DNA from: Ricinus communis
Taxonomy: Eukaryota; Streptophyta; Magnoliopsida; Malpighiales; Euphorbiaceae
Assembly (NCBI RefSeq): GCF_019578655.1
Contig: NC_063265.1
Location: 10,078,501 to 10,142,500, forward strand
Length of the DNA: 64,000 nt
Direction: 5' to 3'
Made by a program: the position numbers and the translations under genes. The first letter of the stretch is position 1; each line of letters starts with the position of its first letter. The notes under the pieces are model-generated. The model saw only the letters and a list, made by a program, of their open reading frames with translations. It was not told where the DNA came from and did no database searches. Of the stretch, positions 24,880-37,919 are shown in pieces.

Positions 24880-26068
24880 TAAATGTTTAATTATGGATTT
24901 GAAAATAGAATTTGAAGTTGAAGGAAGGAGGAGAGGCGGTGCTTTTTATTAACCATTGTGTAATGAAATAGCAACTGCTACTACGACAACACCTGTGATC
25001 TCTGCATAGATCATCAATCACAACCGTACATGACATTGACCCCACATGTGTAATATTTTTCAATGTCCCCATCACAGCCTGGATCATAAAAGTGTCCTCC
25101 CACACTGTAGTTGAGTTCAACCAACATACGTATTTACTTGCCCTCTTCATTTCTTTCATAACCATGGAACCCTCTTATAGTAATCTTGTAAACCTTTGTT
25201 CTACAAGTTCCATTCTATGGAATTAGAATGGTTTAGACTGCAGTAGCATTGTGAAAATTACTGCTGTAATAATAATGAGTGACTATCAGCTCACCTCTGG
25301 ATGGATTGCTCATCTCTCATGGAATACAGGCCTTGACTAAACAAATAGCATAGATATTTAGGACTGCATTTACTTTTGAACAATAATCTGGAGCCCTGAA
25401 AAGAAATAAGAAAAAGTAACTAGTTTTTTATTACTCTTCCTAGTTTGACTGACTGGGCAGAAGCCTGCATTCCTGTAAGAATTATGACAATGGGGCAGGC
25501 TTACCCCAACTGTAGTGTCACAATGTAGAAATAGGAGGTAGCAAGCAATTATTGTAAAAGATGAGGGGTGATAGGAATATGAGCAATTCTAACAATAATG
25601 ATGTAGAGAAAAAAGAAAAAGGAAAAAGAATTGTGCCCAGGACATGATTCTGTCCATACATATATGCTGAAAAATCCACAAGCATGGCAGCAGCAGCACC
25701 TTTGAAAAAGAATCCTTTTCCATACATATAAGCTTCTTTTAGTTTTGAATCAAGAGGAACATAGAGGAGTAAAGGTGAAAAGTGAAAAACATCAAATGAA
25801 AGAACTATTTGGCCTTAAAATGGGAGTAAATCGAGTACTTCAACTTGATTTGGCAACCTGACAAAGAAAAGCCTAAGATAATTCACAGCTACTTCATTAG
25901 ATAGATGTTCTGTATACATCAGTAAATTCATAAATTTGATTACAACCACCACGTTCACACTGCAGCTTGAATACATGTATCTTTATGAACTTTAAGAAGA
26001 ACTTGGCTGATGACTTAAAATTAAATGTATAGAGCACCAGAATGTACAACTTTCCAACAAGGATGAAT
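24880..26068. other. Spacer of higher complexity downstream of the HNH gene
   Basis: The first part (24940-25200) and 25430-25760 are less AT-rich than the surroundings. Minus-strand open frames of 92 and 69 codons (25165-24887 and 25727-25518) match no family I recognise. On the minus strand a donor-like gtaagc and an acceptor-like cttacag lie near 25505 and 25475. A non-coding transcript is possible but unproven. The part from about 25900 is probably the 3' UTR of the HNH gene. Confidence 0.3.
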
Positions 26069-29000
26069 TCATGGCTCTGATGATGGCCTTGCCAAATACT
26101 GACGCCACTCTTCAGGCATCCCTTTTCTCATCCTCAGCATCCTTATTGCTGCACTTGTCAGTGGTATGGCAAGTATGTCGTATTCCTTTGGAGCCTGCAA
26201 GAACAAAGGACAATAGTTCATACCTTCAATGCTCCAGTTGGTGAAAACTCCTGTTTCTGCTGTTCGTGACATTAATAATCATCTTCGACAAGTCATTGCT
26301 TGCTGCTTGTAATTGGACAAGCATTATCTCACTGACGAAATGAGTTTTGAGTTGCATGAAACAATTCATTCACAAGAGCAAAAAATCCGAAGGGAATAAT
26401 ACCTTGGGGACCTTAATCAGCTTCATATTTGCTTCTTCTGGTGTTTTTTGACCTTTCTTTGAGTTGCATTTTGAACAAGCAGTAACCTGTCGCGAGACGC
26501 ACCAAAACAATTTGGAATTGATATTAGCTTTTGCTATTGCTGTTTCAAACGCTCCGATGATACAAACTTACTGATAGAAAACAATTCACTTATTTGGTAA
26601 CAAAATAAAAGATTCCTGTTAAGCAAATTGTATGTTTGGTTCAAAATACTACTTGAAGCGTTTTAGAGGACAAAATGACCAAAAAGGACATGTAGCAATT
26701 AAGTTTTTCAGTGATCTATTTGGAATAATTTAACTATGTATCTATCCTCTCATAATTGATATATATGACAGTTAAAATTCTAAGTTGCATATATAAATCA
26801 AAAGTAAAAAAGCAATATAGTATTTTAAGAATATTTCTGACTGGTAATAGCCTACTGTGTAAAAAATAAATATAAAAGCAAAGGATTAATATTTTAAGTA
26901 TTTCTTTTGTATAATTTAATAAATGAAAACTTGCGATTAAAGTTAATATGTTAACCAGATTAAGGCATCGAAAAAAAAAGGAAAAAACATATTAGTAACA
27001 TGGTTGTAATTACAATAGGAGCATATAGGACAATTTTGTGAAAACAAGAATTAAAAGCTGCTCTTGCTGTTGTAGTTATCTAGTACTAAGGACTTGCTAG
27101 GCATTATTGTTAATAAAAAAATTCATGCAAAGAAGTTGTTGCAGTAATGAAGTGATCACATTATTATCTCTGAAATCTGCAATATGAAAAGAACTACCAA
27201 TTAGAAACTAGATGGACCATTGAAATGTCCCAATCCAAGAAGTATATATTAAATCTTACCTACATGAAGGAACTGGAATTATTGTAAAGACCACTGACAA
27301 ATATAAAATGCTCAACCATCACAGCAAGTTTAAAAGAATGCGTTAATTAGAAAGAATAAATATGGGAAAATCATGCAGTTCCTCAGTTGTGTTCTATTTT
27401 CTATATGTAAAAGTTTAATCACTTTTTCTTTGACCTTCTATCTTCCTTCAAATAGTTTTTGTTGACCTTCAGTAACAAACTATTCCAGTTCCCTATTCAG
27501 TGTCATATACAGTGGGAAACCCATGTTATGGAGAAGGAGGGTAATTCCCCTCCTTAATCTTTGAAATATAATTCATTTCAATATTAATGTCTTATAGGCT
27601 TTTTTAAGATTACCCCTTTAGGCTTTTACAAAATCACAACTTGCTCTATTAAACTTGATAATCTTGAGCATTGACCCCCTTAATTGGGTCTGGCTATTAT
27701 TAATTTGCTACCCATGATTTATAAACTTGGCTACACCACTGGCCGCATAGAAGGATCGAAAAGCTTACCAGATTTTCCCATGTCCATTGTCCACCACGTG
27801 CAGTCGGCAAAACATGATCAATGGTCAAGTTCTCACGTGAAGAACAATACCTATTGACAGAAAATAAAATAAAAAAATTAGCCCATGAAACAATTACTTA
27901 TCAACATACATAACCATCTTCATGGTAAATGAATTAAATGGAAAAGAAAAGAAAATCTAGCATGGGTCTCTACCATGTGACATGGATTGGAAAACTGTTC
28001 TGTGCTCCAGCTTCAAAATTTAGTGGCCTAAACTAAGAATCTCGTCAGTAACACCATACTTTCTTCTCTAAGTGAGGGACTTCAGAGTGGCTAGGTATGG
28101 TGGTCAAGCCTCCACCAAATTAAAGCTCTTTGGCATTTAATACTATAGAAGTGTTAATTTCATGCAGAGTAGAGCAGGGTGCATACGAATATGAGAGAGG
28201 CAAGCAGCCAGTTTTGATGTTTTAAACTTTCCCGGAGAGATATATGTAGTTGTGGTGGGAGATAGTTATAGGCTTGATTCGGACTAGTTACCACATGTTC
28301 CTACTCCAATATATCCTAGTCTATGACTAGATGGGTTAGAGAAAGCTTTTTCATATGAATAGCACTACCAGTTTGGGTAAAGTATTCTGGTCAACAGCAA
28401 TGCGCAATGTGAGTCCAGAAGTTGCTTTTTGTCTTCTCCTGCTATTCATGGTCCTGATTATATGGGTAGCTCTAGAAGAATTTGACCTCAGAGAGAGTCA
28501 GTCCAGAAGTTGCCTTTTGTCTTCTCCTGCTAGGCATGATCCTGATTATATGGGTAGCTCTAGAAGAATTTGACCTCAGAGAGAGTCAGATAGGCCTATT
28601 CTTTTAATATGTAGTAGAGAGCTCCTGATAATGACCAAATAAGCAATGGGGAAAGATAGGCTTGTTAAAATTGGCAGTGAAACCAAATTCCAGAGAAAGA
28701 ACAAGCGAGAGTAGGAGAGAACAAGATATGCAACCAAAGATAAAATTGCCATGAAGGAACAGCATCTGAAGCTGTCCGAGACATGAAGTTATATAAAACA
28801 AATAACAAGTAAGCCAGAACTTCTATGCAAGGAGGGAGAGAGTTGCTCAAGTCTCTTACTACCCACCAAGAAGGTTCTGTAATTTATGGTGGAGAAAACT
28901 TTACCATCAATAACACGGACAGGAAAGGTGTTAACAGAAAATAAGAGGTAAACCATCAGGATGTTATCTAGAGTGGAAGAACCTTAAAATAGATGCCTAA

Positions 29001-31195
29001 AAAGCTTGAGGACAGGAACCTTAAGTCATGCATTTCATTGAGGTTTCCTTACAGAACTGAATTTCAGAAGTCCAATTTAACTTGCAAAGATTAACTATAA
29101 TCTAACTAGACAGATAAAGATGTCATTTGATGCACTATGTACGCCACTATTTCCAATCCAAACCAGCATATAAAACTTGACTGAAAGTCAGCAGACTACT
29201 TACTGACAAGTATAGTTGTCCCGATGTAATACATTCTTACGGCTAAGATTACTTTTGATTCTTCTTCTCTTCACAACCTGCAGAAGATGTGGAACCTGAA
29301 AGCAGAAGAAGGTAAAGTAAATTCATGCAGGATGGGGCACGAGTAAAGATCAGTCAGAAAAGTAGTCTACACTTAAGATAACAGCTGTATGATGACAGTC
29401 AGAGAAAAAAGATGTGTAGATCAACAGATGCTGCTCAATTGCATACCCTTAATACAGCTGGTATATAGAAGGATCCACTAGGTGAATTTACAGTCTGATC
29501 ATAATATTCTAGTACATCGGCCTGGAAACAGAAAAGGACAAGAAATTAGCAAAAGAAGAGGGAAAAAAAGGTTCAGTTGTCATATGTCTTATGTGGTGCA
29601 GCAACTGGGTGGTTGCTAATTTGAATTTACCAGTAGAATAAAATCAACCATGTGTATATAAGGAAAAACACGTGTCTAAAGGGCGATGCCCCTATAGAAA
29701 AATTAGTTTTAAAAAAAGCTAATACCATTTATTAATCCAAAGAGTTAAATAAATGCATAAGATGCAACAGCAAACCTACAGACACTTCAAGCATCTAAAA
29801 TAGATTATTGAGCATATCAGTCCAACCTTCTCCATGAACTCCAAACATATAGCGCGCTTCCAACAGACAACATTCACTGGCCTGGAGCAGGACAACAACA
29901 ATCAGATCCATATTTAAACATCTACGTGAGTCTTGCCAAATTGGTAGAAAGGAGAAAAAGGAAAGGAACAAGATGCTAATCAAGCACTATACCAGTAAAG
30001 AAAAAGTGCTTGTGGGTTGCAAACAAAGTGGAACGAAGAAAACACTCATCAATAAAGAACTACAGCTTCCTATCCCTTTTCATCTAGTGATGATGAAAAG
30101 GAGAGTAAAAAAGTAAGTGGAATTTAAGCTCAATAAAGTGAAATCAGGTAATGGGGAAATAATCAGCTATCAGTATCAGCAAAAACTTCTGATATAGTAG
30201 TTCTACACAAGGGAGGCTTGCACAGAGAAGGTAGGGAACCTCCTCTGAACCCTTTTTCCCCCATCCTTTTGATACCATTTCTCAACTTCCAGAGGAGACG
30301 TCAAGATGCAGTTTCTAACAAGAATTTTGGCCTTCTCCTATCAGGCAGAACTGTTTGATGTTATAAAAGATACTATAATTTCTCGAGCAGATCAATCAAA
30401 GAAATCCTGTTGCCACTGCTACAATTTAACTAATTATGACAAAATAGAAACTAATTAACTGTGCGCCAATCATTTCCCTAATCATGTGGCACATGCAGCA
30501 ACTTCAAATTGCCATAAAAAATACTTCACCTGGCTTGAGTTGTTTGAAGAAATAAGTTAAAGAAATCCGTTCCTCTAATGTGAATCACCACTATCAACCT
30601 CATTAATGACAGGTGAAACTAATAAGACTGGAAAAACGAAGCATAAGCAAATCAGCAAACTCTGATTCATCATCGTGCGAAGTACTCAATTTCTCCACGA
30701 AAGAATGCCTAAACTAACCACATCTAGCAAGGATACCAAAAACTCATACTCTAAATAAAGAGATCAATCAAACAAATAATTAACGAATTACTGCATGCAG
30801 ACACATAAATTCATAGAAACAAACATATATGTCAAACAAACGAAGCAAGAAAATGGAGTGATGAGAAATGACAGAAATGACCTGTAAGAGATATCCAAGA
30901 CAAGGCCTCTAAAACAAGCTAAATCATCTGTCTCATACTCACTGTCATAATCTTCACTCTCACCAATATCATTCTCCTCTTCCGCATTGAGGCTAGCTTC
31001 TGCATTGAAATGTCTCGATTTCTTGCTCACAGAAGAAGCATGGAGCCTAGTACTAGAACCAATATACCTAAACTTTCCCTTTTGTACCCGAAATGATGTA
31101 CACCCGCCAACAAAACCATTGCCCAGAAGCTTACACTGAATCCCATCACTGTTAAATAGCAATTTCAAGCGCCCTTGTGCTGTGAATTGAGCCAT
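26069..31195 (-). CDS. HNH endonuclease domain protein, probably plastid-targeted
   Basis: Seven minus-strand exons: 31195-30882, 29881-29827, 29521-29447, 29295-29204, 27850-27769, 26486-26403 and 26194-26069, giving 275 residues. The start is the ATG of MAQFTAQGRLK. The first 60 or so residues are rich in Ser, Arg and Lys and poor in acids until EEENDIGESEDYDSEYE, as in a chloroplast transit peptide (inference). The core is an HNH zinc-binding fold: CQYC at about 178-181, the catalytic-type LTIDHVLP, then GGQWTWENLVTACSKCNSKK with the second Cys pair at about 210 and 213. This fits the HNH family of nicking or homing-type nucleases, represented in plants and cyanobacteria by single-domain proteins of unknown substrate. 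The family tail KAPKEYDILAIPLTSAAIR follows. The intron from 29203 to 27851 is large and holds a tandem duplication and an old repeat. The neighbouring TBP gene is read in the same direction. Nuclease activity is not shown by sequence alone. Confidence 0.92.
27530..27765 (-). repeat. Probable old repeat relic in an HNH-gene intron
   Basis: The minus strand begins with ccagtggtgtagccaag and runs through ttaagggggtcaatgctca to ggggaattaccctcctt. Strings of the type agtggcggagcca are common at the edges of dispersed plant repeats. No coding part or terminal structure was confirmed. Confidence 0.25.
28413..28588. repeat. Perfectly adjacent 88-bp tandem duplication
   Basis: Copy 1 is 28413-28500 and copy 2 is 28501-28588. 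Both begin gtccagaagttgc and end agagagagtca, with four differences over 88 bases. The pair lies inside the long HNH intron, so it does not touch coding sequence. Confidence 0.95.
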
Positions 31196-32120
31196 CAACT
31201 ATTGCGAGAAACACACAGAAAAAAAGTGAAGTTCTTTCTTTGTTTTCGTAATAAGGTTGATTTGGGCTTAAGTGAGTTTTATTAGTTCATTGCTAATGTT
31301 AGCAGTGTATTTGATCGTTACTTGGAAGCACAAGAAAAAATCAGAGAAAATTGGCTCGCGGAAAAAACCGTTGCCACACGTTGTCCTAATATGCCTTTTT
31401 TTTCCAACGCCGAATATCTTCTTCGGTTGAAATGGTGTTAAATGACCAAATTGCCATTCATTTCTTAACTTGAACCTGAGCAAGGTAATTTTTCTTGGCT
31501 TTGTTTTATTTCTGGCTTGATTGATGAATTCTTGCGGGCTTATTATTAGTTAAATTTATTCTAACAATCGGCAATTTACTTGAGACAGATCTCGGGAATG
31601 ATTTTTCAAATTAAAAGAAAAGGATGGAAAACCATTGTGCTACAATAAAACCTGTCAATTTATGTTAAGGCGATTTTAGTTCAGCTTACATTTACACCCT
31701 AGAATTACTGCACCAAATCCAATAAATATGACATAAATACAAGTTTCAAGCCAAAATTGGAAAACGTTTTTTTTTTTTCTTTCTTCTTTTTAATACTTAG
31801 AATTGTTCAAGAAATCCACATCAGATTAAAACAGGAACATGTTCTCTACTGTCTGTCTGCTTCCCACCACCCCTAGCCGACTCCTGAGTCCTGACGGAAT
31901 TGAGTAATTACAGTTACAGAGCTCGATGAACCCTGTCATGTGTCCGCATTAGGGAGAGGAAGAGACTTATCCCCGGGGTAAAAGAGCACGGGAATAAGAC
32001 CTATAGCTTAAAACCCACAGTTGCCAAATCCCATATCAAACCAACCCCAACAGTAACTGATATCCACATATATCTGCATCATACCAAAATAAAGGCGGAT
32101 CATGTGAGCACATGCTTTTG

Positions 32121-34755
32121 TCACCTGAAGACATATTCGGGAATTTCCCAAGAGGAAGTAAGAAAGCGAGACAGAGAAAGAGGCAATACCATTGCTGGAC
32201 CTTCCTGAATTCAGTAAGGACAGGGTATATATTTTCAAAGGCCGTGTATGTCTCATCCCTCACCTGAATTTGTCAAAGAACATACCTGTCATTACTAAAC
32301 TATATCACCCAAGCAGCATACATGTCATATGTAAACAAGAGCTGCTGAATTCACCTTGGCTCCAGTGATCACAATTTTCCCTGACACAAAAATGAGGAGC
32401 ACAATTTTTGGTTGTTTCATGCGATAAATTAGGCCTGGAAAGAGCTCAGGTTCATACTGCACAAATAGTAACAAGGGTGGTAATCAATGGAAGACCTCAA
32501 AAACCTGAAGCGCCCCATATTACTGACTAGTTTATTAAGCTCAACAGATACTGTTGTTACTTACACTTGAGAAAGCACCATGAGAGTATGCCAAGCCTTC
32601 AAGTCTGATAGGGAATTTGACATCACAGGAACCAACAATGTTCTGAATCTTGAAATCCTGATGATTACAATGAACAAAGAGGTGAAGTTTCAAAAGACAA
32701 CAGATCAAGACTAAACAGCAAAATAACTACATGTGTGTGCATGTCCCCTTCCCAGATGCATGCAAATGTTGAGAGAGGAGTTTTGCATATCAATACCTTA
32801 AACTTGGCTGGAAACCCAAGCTTTTGGATAATCCGAGCATACTATAGAACAAATCTCACGTCAGATCGAACAACCTCAAGAATCATATCAAGAGGAAAGC
32901 AGTTCAAGGAGCAATATATACCTTTCTTGCTGCAAGTTTCGACTGTTGCTCACTTTTTGCGCCTGTGCACACCTGAAACAATAAGGGCAAATTTTCAGAT
33001 GACGACACACACCGTAACTCAAGAATGTGACTCACTAAACAAGTTAAGAAAGAAATTAGTTTCAAAAGAGATAACAATAGTCTAAAAAAGTAGAATGACA
33101 CTTGATTATAAAGCAAAAGACAAAATTCTTAGTTAGAACAAACTTCAAAACATGATCCAATTTCCCACAACCCAACTAATGAAAGTAACTTAGGTCACTC
33201 AGCCTTTAGTCCCGTACCACTCATGTAATTAGGATACAGTCAAAGTCGGATAAAAACAATTCGTTAAATTAAAGGTACAAAATGTACTCTATGTGTTGAG
33301 AACTCAATCATAACATACAGCAGATACATTATCACTACCATACAAATCAGTCCATATAAAAGGAGACATATCTTTCCCACTTTATATAAGGTACAAACTG
33401 AAACAACTGAAAAACAGATATTGATCACAATCTCCTTTAGAGGGCATGAAAAACTAACCATCTTGCCGGAAGCAAAAATCAATGCAGTGGTTTTCGGTTC
33501 CCTAATTCTCATAATGACAGCAGCAAAACGCTTCATGGACGTGAAACAAAAGTTAGTAATCTTCAAGAACCAACAGACCCAGAATATGGAAATTATAATA
33601 ATAATCTGTCACATACCTTTGGGTTATATTCCGCATTTCGAGCTTGCAATGCAATTTGCTTAAGATCCAGCTTACAATCTAAGTTAACAGTTGACACAAT
33701 GTTCCTTCAACAACAGTACATCGCGGATTAGAAAGCAATTATGAAAAATTTAGCACAGGATGCCCAATATTGAAGTGCCCTAATATTTTGGGACCAAAAG
33801 TAAGCAGATAGCTATAAAATTTAAAATAACCACAATAGTGAATGATGACACAAGAACGAGAATAACAAGGCATGGTGAGAAATAGCAGCAGAATGCCAAA
33901 GTGCCCAAGACCAAGACCCAGAAAAGCATAAACGCCATTTGATTTTAGGTTGTTAAGCCAATTTATGTTGATAGAGTTTAAATTACATCACATTGCCTTG
34001 CTTTCTTATAGAAGCTGGTACCGTTAGTAATTTTTTTCCTTATGCCCGGACAATTAAATATCCATGATTTAGAGATTTCAAATAAAATAGGGATTAAGTG
34101 GAACAGAATTGACTTTAAATTTGTTGTAGTTTTATTTGCTAATATAATCTTATGCAGAGAAAGATATAATATCCGGTTGAAACCTGTTAACTTCAAGATA
34201 GCAGAAGTTTCCATACAGATAATTGGCTACAGCATATAGAAACTTCTTTGAAAACATTCATTAATATTTCAACCATCCAGCTTCATACAATAAATAGATA
34301 ATAAACATGTTGATTTTTGACATTATAACTTTCAGGAACAAATTTAGACGTTATAAGACACAAATTAACCCACATCTTCTTTTCCTTTTCTTCTCAACAA
34401 TATCCTATCGAGAAGCCCAAGTACAACAGATAACATTTCTAAAATCCTAACATTCAAAGCAAGATCTTACATACTACTTCTGGAGAAAAAGAAAAACTTA
34501 CAAACGCAAAACCGCTTTTCAACAAAATTGAAAAACCCAGCTCAAACAAATAGAAAACCCATCTACAAAGTCAAACCCAGGAGCCATAAGCACCCACAGA
34601 CCCTCATCAATTAGATCCCCAGGTATAAATAGGTAAAATCAAAGATAAAGAGAGGGATCAGATTAAGAGACTTACTGAAGTGTGGGAACAATGCCAGAAG
34701 GGTGCTTGGAAAGATCCACTGGTTGGCTACCTTCCAAGCTTCCTTGTTCTGCCAT
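32121..34755 (-). CDS. TBP: TATA-box-binding protein (TBP)
   Basis: General transcription factor that bends the TATA element and nucleates TFIID and the pol I and pol III initiation complexes. Nine minus-strand coding exons: 34755-34676, 33704-33617, 33530-33459, 32972-32922, 32841-32797, 32657-32565, 32456-32355, 32263-32190 and 32124-32121, giving 202 residues. The N terminus is the short plant type ([20 protein letters not shown]). The two saddle repeats follow. Repeat 1 runs from [20 protein letters not shown] through [20 protein letters not shown] to [15 protein letters not shown]. Repeat 2 runs from [20 protein letters not shown] through [20 protein letters not shown] to [17 protein letters not shown]. 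The final tryptophan codon is split (TG then G) and the last exon adds only G plus the TGA stop. Frame and length fit plant TBPs exactly. No changes in DNA-contacting regions were noticed. Confidence 0.97.
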
Positions 34756-35250
34756 TTAATTTCCTCTTCTTTAAATTTTATTTTATTGTTCCAATTAATT
34801 TCCCCCCCCTAAAAGATCCTCTCTTTTTCTTTCAATTTGTAACCGTGGTCTAAACCCTAATTTCAAATCAATTTTTTTTTTTTACAAATCTTAAAAGTAT
34901 GGGTTTTGTTTTATCAAAATCAGATCTGTACAAATCAAGATTTAGGGTTTGATTTCAGAACAAAATCTAAGAACACCCAAATGAGAAACTAATGAGCAAG
35001 ATAAGAAATTAGAGGGAAAAAGAAAGGGAGAGAGAGAGGGAGAGAGGGAAGATTTCGAAAACAAGGTTCTTTTATAGGTTTTGATTTAAAGAGAGAAACA
35101 TATAAAGAGCATAGACAGAGAGAGAGGGAGAGTTATCAAGGTTGTGTTTGTTTGCGTTTTGGGGCTTTGAAGCTGCGGTCTCTGATTGTTATCAGGAGAG
35201 AGACAAGCGGTTGAAGGGGTTTTTGTACCCTACCCGTTGCTATATATAGA
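34756..35250 (-). promoter_or_regulatory. TBP promoter and leader: TATA box, telo-boxes, GA tract
   Basis: On the minus strand TATATATA lies at 35248-35241, about 490 bases before the start codon, putting transcription start near 35215. A GA/CT tract occupies about 35019-35049 (and again near 35120). Two telo-box-type motifs (AAACCCTAA at 34852-34860 and its inverse tttagggttt at 34941-34950) lie in the leader or a leader intron, as in many plant genes of the expression machinery. The exact leader splicing is not settled. Confidence 0.5.
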
Positions 35251-35885
35251 GGATACTGGATCCGAGGGTCTTCTGCCTGTTGTCAGCGCCAGGACTACCG
35301 GCTATTGCCGGTTATAATGGTATTATTGAAATTTTCTAGCGTTTGCAGGAAGTTACTGTTTCATCCTGCCAGATGGATTGTAGAGAATGACGTTCGCGCC
35401 CTTTTGTTTTTGTTTGTCGTGGGTTTTGGACACGTGGGATTTTGAGATTTGTTGGGGGTCCTATTTGTGGCTTACTGAATCACTATGAGAATATTGCAAA
35501 TGAAAATATTTCGACCATTGTTAAAGAAATAGAATACTTAGATAAAGAAATTCTTGATTAATCTATTACGTCATTTATAATATTAGGACTTCTTTTACTA
35601 TTAGACATAGACAAAACAAATGTGTAAAAGTAAATGTAAGTATAATTTTCACAATATTAATTGTTAATCATTTAATAAATTTGTTACATAAAAAACTTTA
35701 TGGTTATTAAATCTAAATACTAAACGAAAAATAAATATAAAGTCTTAAAATTTAAAATATGTATTATTCGAGAATCCACCAAAAAAAAAAAAAACAAGAG
35801 ATGACGATTTTATTTATATATTTAAAAAGGTACACAAACAACGACACATTCCATTCCGTTCCATAAAGGCATAATAATACCATTC
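35251..35885. other. Spacer between TBP promoter and SDR 3' end
   Basis: Contains a palindromic G-box core CACGTG at 35431-35436 (gacacgtggg), a candidate bZIP/bHLH site upstream of TBP. From 35480 the DNA is AT-rich. The part next to 35886 is presumably the 3' UTR of the dehydrogenase. Confidence 0.45.
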
Positions 35886-36799
35886 CTAAACAGTGCCACC
35901 AGTAGCACGAATGACTTGACCGCTCACCCATTCACTGCCATCGGTAGCCAAGAACCCAACAAGAAGAGCCACATCCCTGGGCTCACCAAGCCTGCCCTGA
36001 GGGCATTCGTCGATCACACTCTCCACATACTCCTCACTCCTCCCAGTGAAAAACATCTCAGTTGCAATAGGACCCGGTGCCACACAATTTGCAGTGATCC
36101 CAGTCCCTTTCAGTTCTTTCGCTAGTATTTTTGTCATTGTCTCTACTGCTGCTTTTGATGCCGTGTATGTTCCTATCTTTGGCTTCAGTTTAGCAACTAA
36201 TGAACTTGATATCAGTATGATTCTTCCCCCTCCTCCCCTTTTTAGCCTGTTTGCCGCCTCTTTGCAGCATAAGAACGCGCCTCTGCATTTTACGCTTAAC
36301 ACGCCACTAATTCTGTTTAATTTACCCTTTATAGCTAATCGAATAAAAACGTCATGTGAACAAAACAAAATTACCTGAAAATGCGATCAAAATCCTCTAC
36401 AGATGTGTGGGCAAACGTAGGGTACTTGGTGTCGGTAATAGCAGCTGAATTAACCAATATATGAACCTGCGATTCAAACACCCTCTCAGCTTCATCGAAC
36501 AACAACTTCACCTGTGCAGGCTCTGATACGTCAGCTTGGACCACAATGGCTTGTGTGCTACTATTCTTGTTGAGAGAAGGAGATGAATTAATTTCACTGG
36601 CTACAAGATCAGCCTGGTCTTTGTTAGAAGTGTAATTGATGACGAGTTTTGCACCCAGTGACGCCAAGTGAATGGCTATGGCCTTGCCAATGCCGCGGGA
36701 GGAGCCTGTGACTATGGCCACTCGGTCTTGCAGTGGCAGAGGAGAGGGCGGCGGCGGCTGTGGTGGGTTGGAACCAGTGGTAGCGTTTGTAGTGGCCAT
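35886..36799 (-). CDS. Short-chain dehydrogenase/reductase, NADPH-dependent aldehyde-reductase-like
   Basis: Classical SDR that probably reduces carbonyl substrates with NADPH. Two minus-strand exons, 36799-36375 and 36294-35886, join in phase (F-S junction) to 277 residues. The Rossmann glycine motif TGSSRGIG is at about residues 31-38, followed by VINYTSNK, which favours NADP. DVSEP and the structural NSAAI (NNAG variant) come next. Exon 2 holds the catalytic serine in RIILISSS and the YTASK active-site Tyr and Lys. PGPIATEMF follows, and the protein ends WVSGQVIRATGGTV. This set matches the plant NADPH-dependent aldehyde reductase-like group, whose members detoxify reactive aldehydes; the substrate here is inferred. 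The N terminus (proline-rich, about 25 residues) could be a weak plastid signal or simply cytosolic. The intron is only 80 bases. Confidence 0.94.
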
Positions 36800-37919
36800 T
36801 TACGTCAACAATTATGTACAAGGTAGGACCCTTTCTCTTCTCTGCTTATAATCGGAGGGGGGAAAATATCTTTGATGGCATGATGTAGTGGATGACGCCA
36901 TCAAGATATTTTTACACTTTGGAAAAGGGAAGCACAGACGACAGACCATTTCTAACACAACTGATTAATTAATTTTATATAGGAACCCACTCGAGCAAAA
37001 TCGAATCACTGTAGCTTGTCAGGGGCTTTACCCGCAATCCTGAGTAATTGGTACAAGGATTTCCAGCAAAAAGAGGTGCTCAGAAACATGCTGGAGAGCA
37101 ATGTGAAGGTACATGTAAGAGTAATTTGTCCAATAGATGTATTCTTTACACAAATCCAAGTGCACCCAATTTCGTCACAGGTGGGATCAGGTCCAAAGTG
37201 GGGAAAGCTAGAATTAGATTGGTGCTAAACAGGTTAAATTGCTTTAATAAAGAATGAAGAAGTACAAGGCAAAACAACTACCATGAATAAGATAAATTAG
37301 ATGGAGCAAATCAAAATGACTTCTGATCAAACATGCAGACAGAGGAAAGTCAAGATCAGTTGTGTTGAATAGCTACAGAATCTGAAGCATGCTATTGGAT
37401 ATCCATGTAATGCTATACATTTTATGAGTGTCATGTGCAATCGCACCTGTAATTTTCATTTCTTAGCATGGCAGGGGTCAAGATACAGGCATTTATATGA
37501 ACCATTCTACGCAATCATAAAAAGAAGAAAACACAAACACACGAAACAGCAACTCAAACAACTCTAGCACCTACGATTTAATAAGGAAAAACAATTTCAG
37601 GAGTCCTCATAGAGTTATTAAATAAAATTTAATTTTGTCAACTTGCAAATTAGTCTAGCTCAAAGAACAATTCTAACAAAATCTTGACTGGCACATTTTA
37701 TTTCTTATAAAAATACACGAAAATTGAGAACCCGGTCTCAAGTTAACATTACAGCCGGCTCACTAACATAAGCCTTCCTCAGTGAGATAGCAAAAGAAGT
37801 TTATCTGGCTACAGTTACAATGGCCTCCTTGCAGACACAAAACTTCCATTACAACAACCAATTCCAGCAATTATACATTTTATTGCAACTCCAAAACACA
37901 TCCCGTGACATTCAGCATC
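36800..37919. other. SDR promoter side and ENOD93 3' flank
   Basis: No gene is seen. The 69-70 codon plus-strand open frames at 37016-37257 match no family. The segment close to 37920 is probably the 3' UTR of the ENOD93-like gene. Confidence 0.4.

Larger units (their letters stand above)
23110..24880. other. AT-rich spacer upstream of the GATA gene
   Basis: Very AT-rich, with no gene seen. It contains the SINE-like head and the diverged tandem repeat listed separately. Confidence 0.5.

Noticed and set aside
32008..32256. Open frames extending past the TBP Trp codon
   Set aside because: They result from reading through the last donor. Splicing to GTGA at 32124 gives the expected TBP end.
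37016..37257. Plus-strand open frames between SDR and ENOD93
   Set aside because: Two overlapping frames of about 70 codons with no domain or conserved motif.
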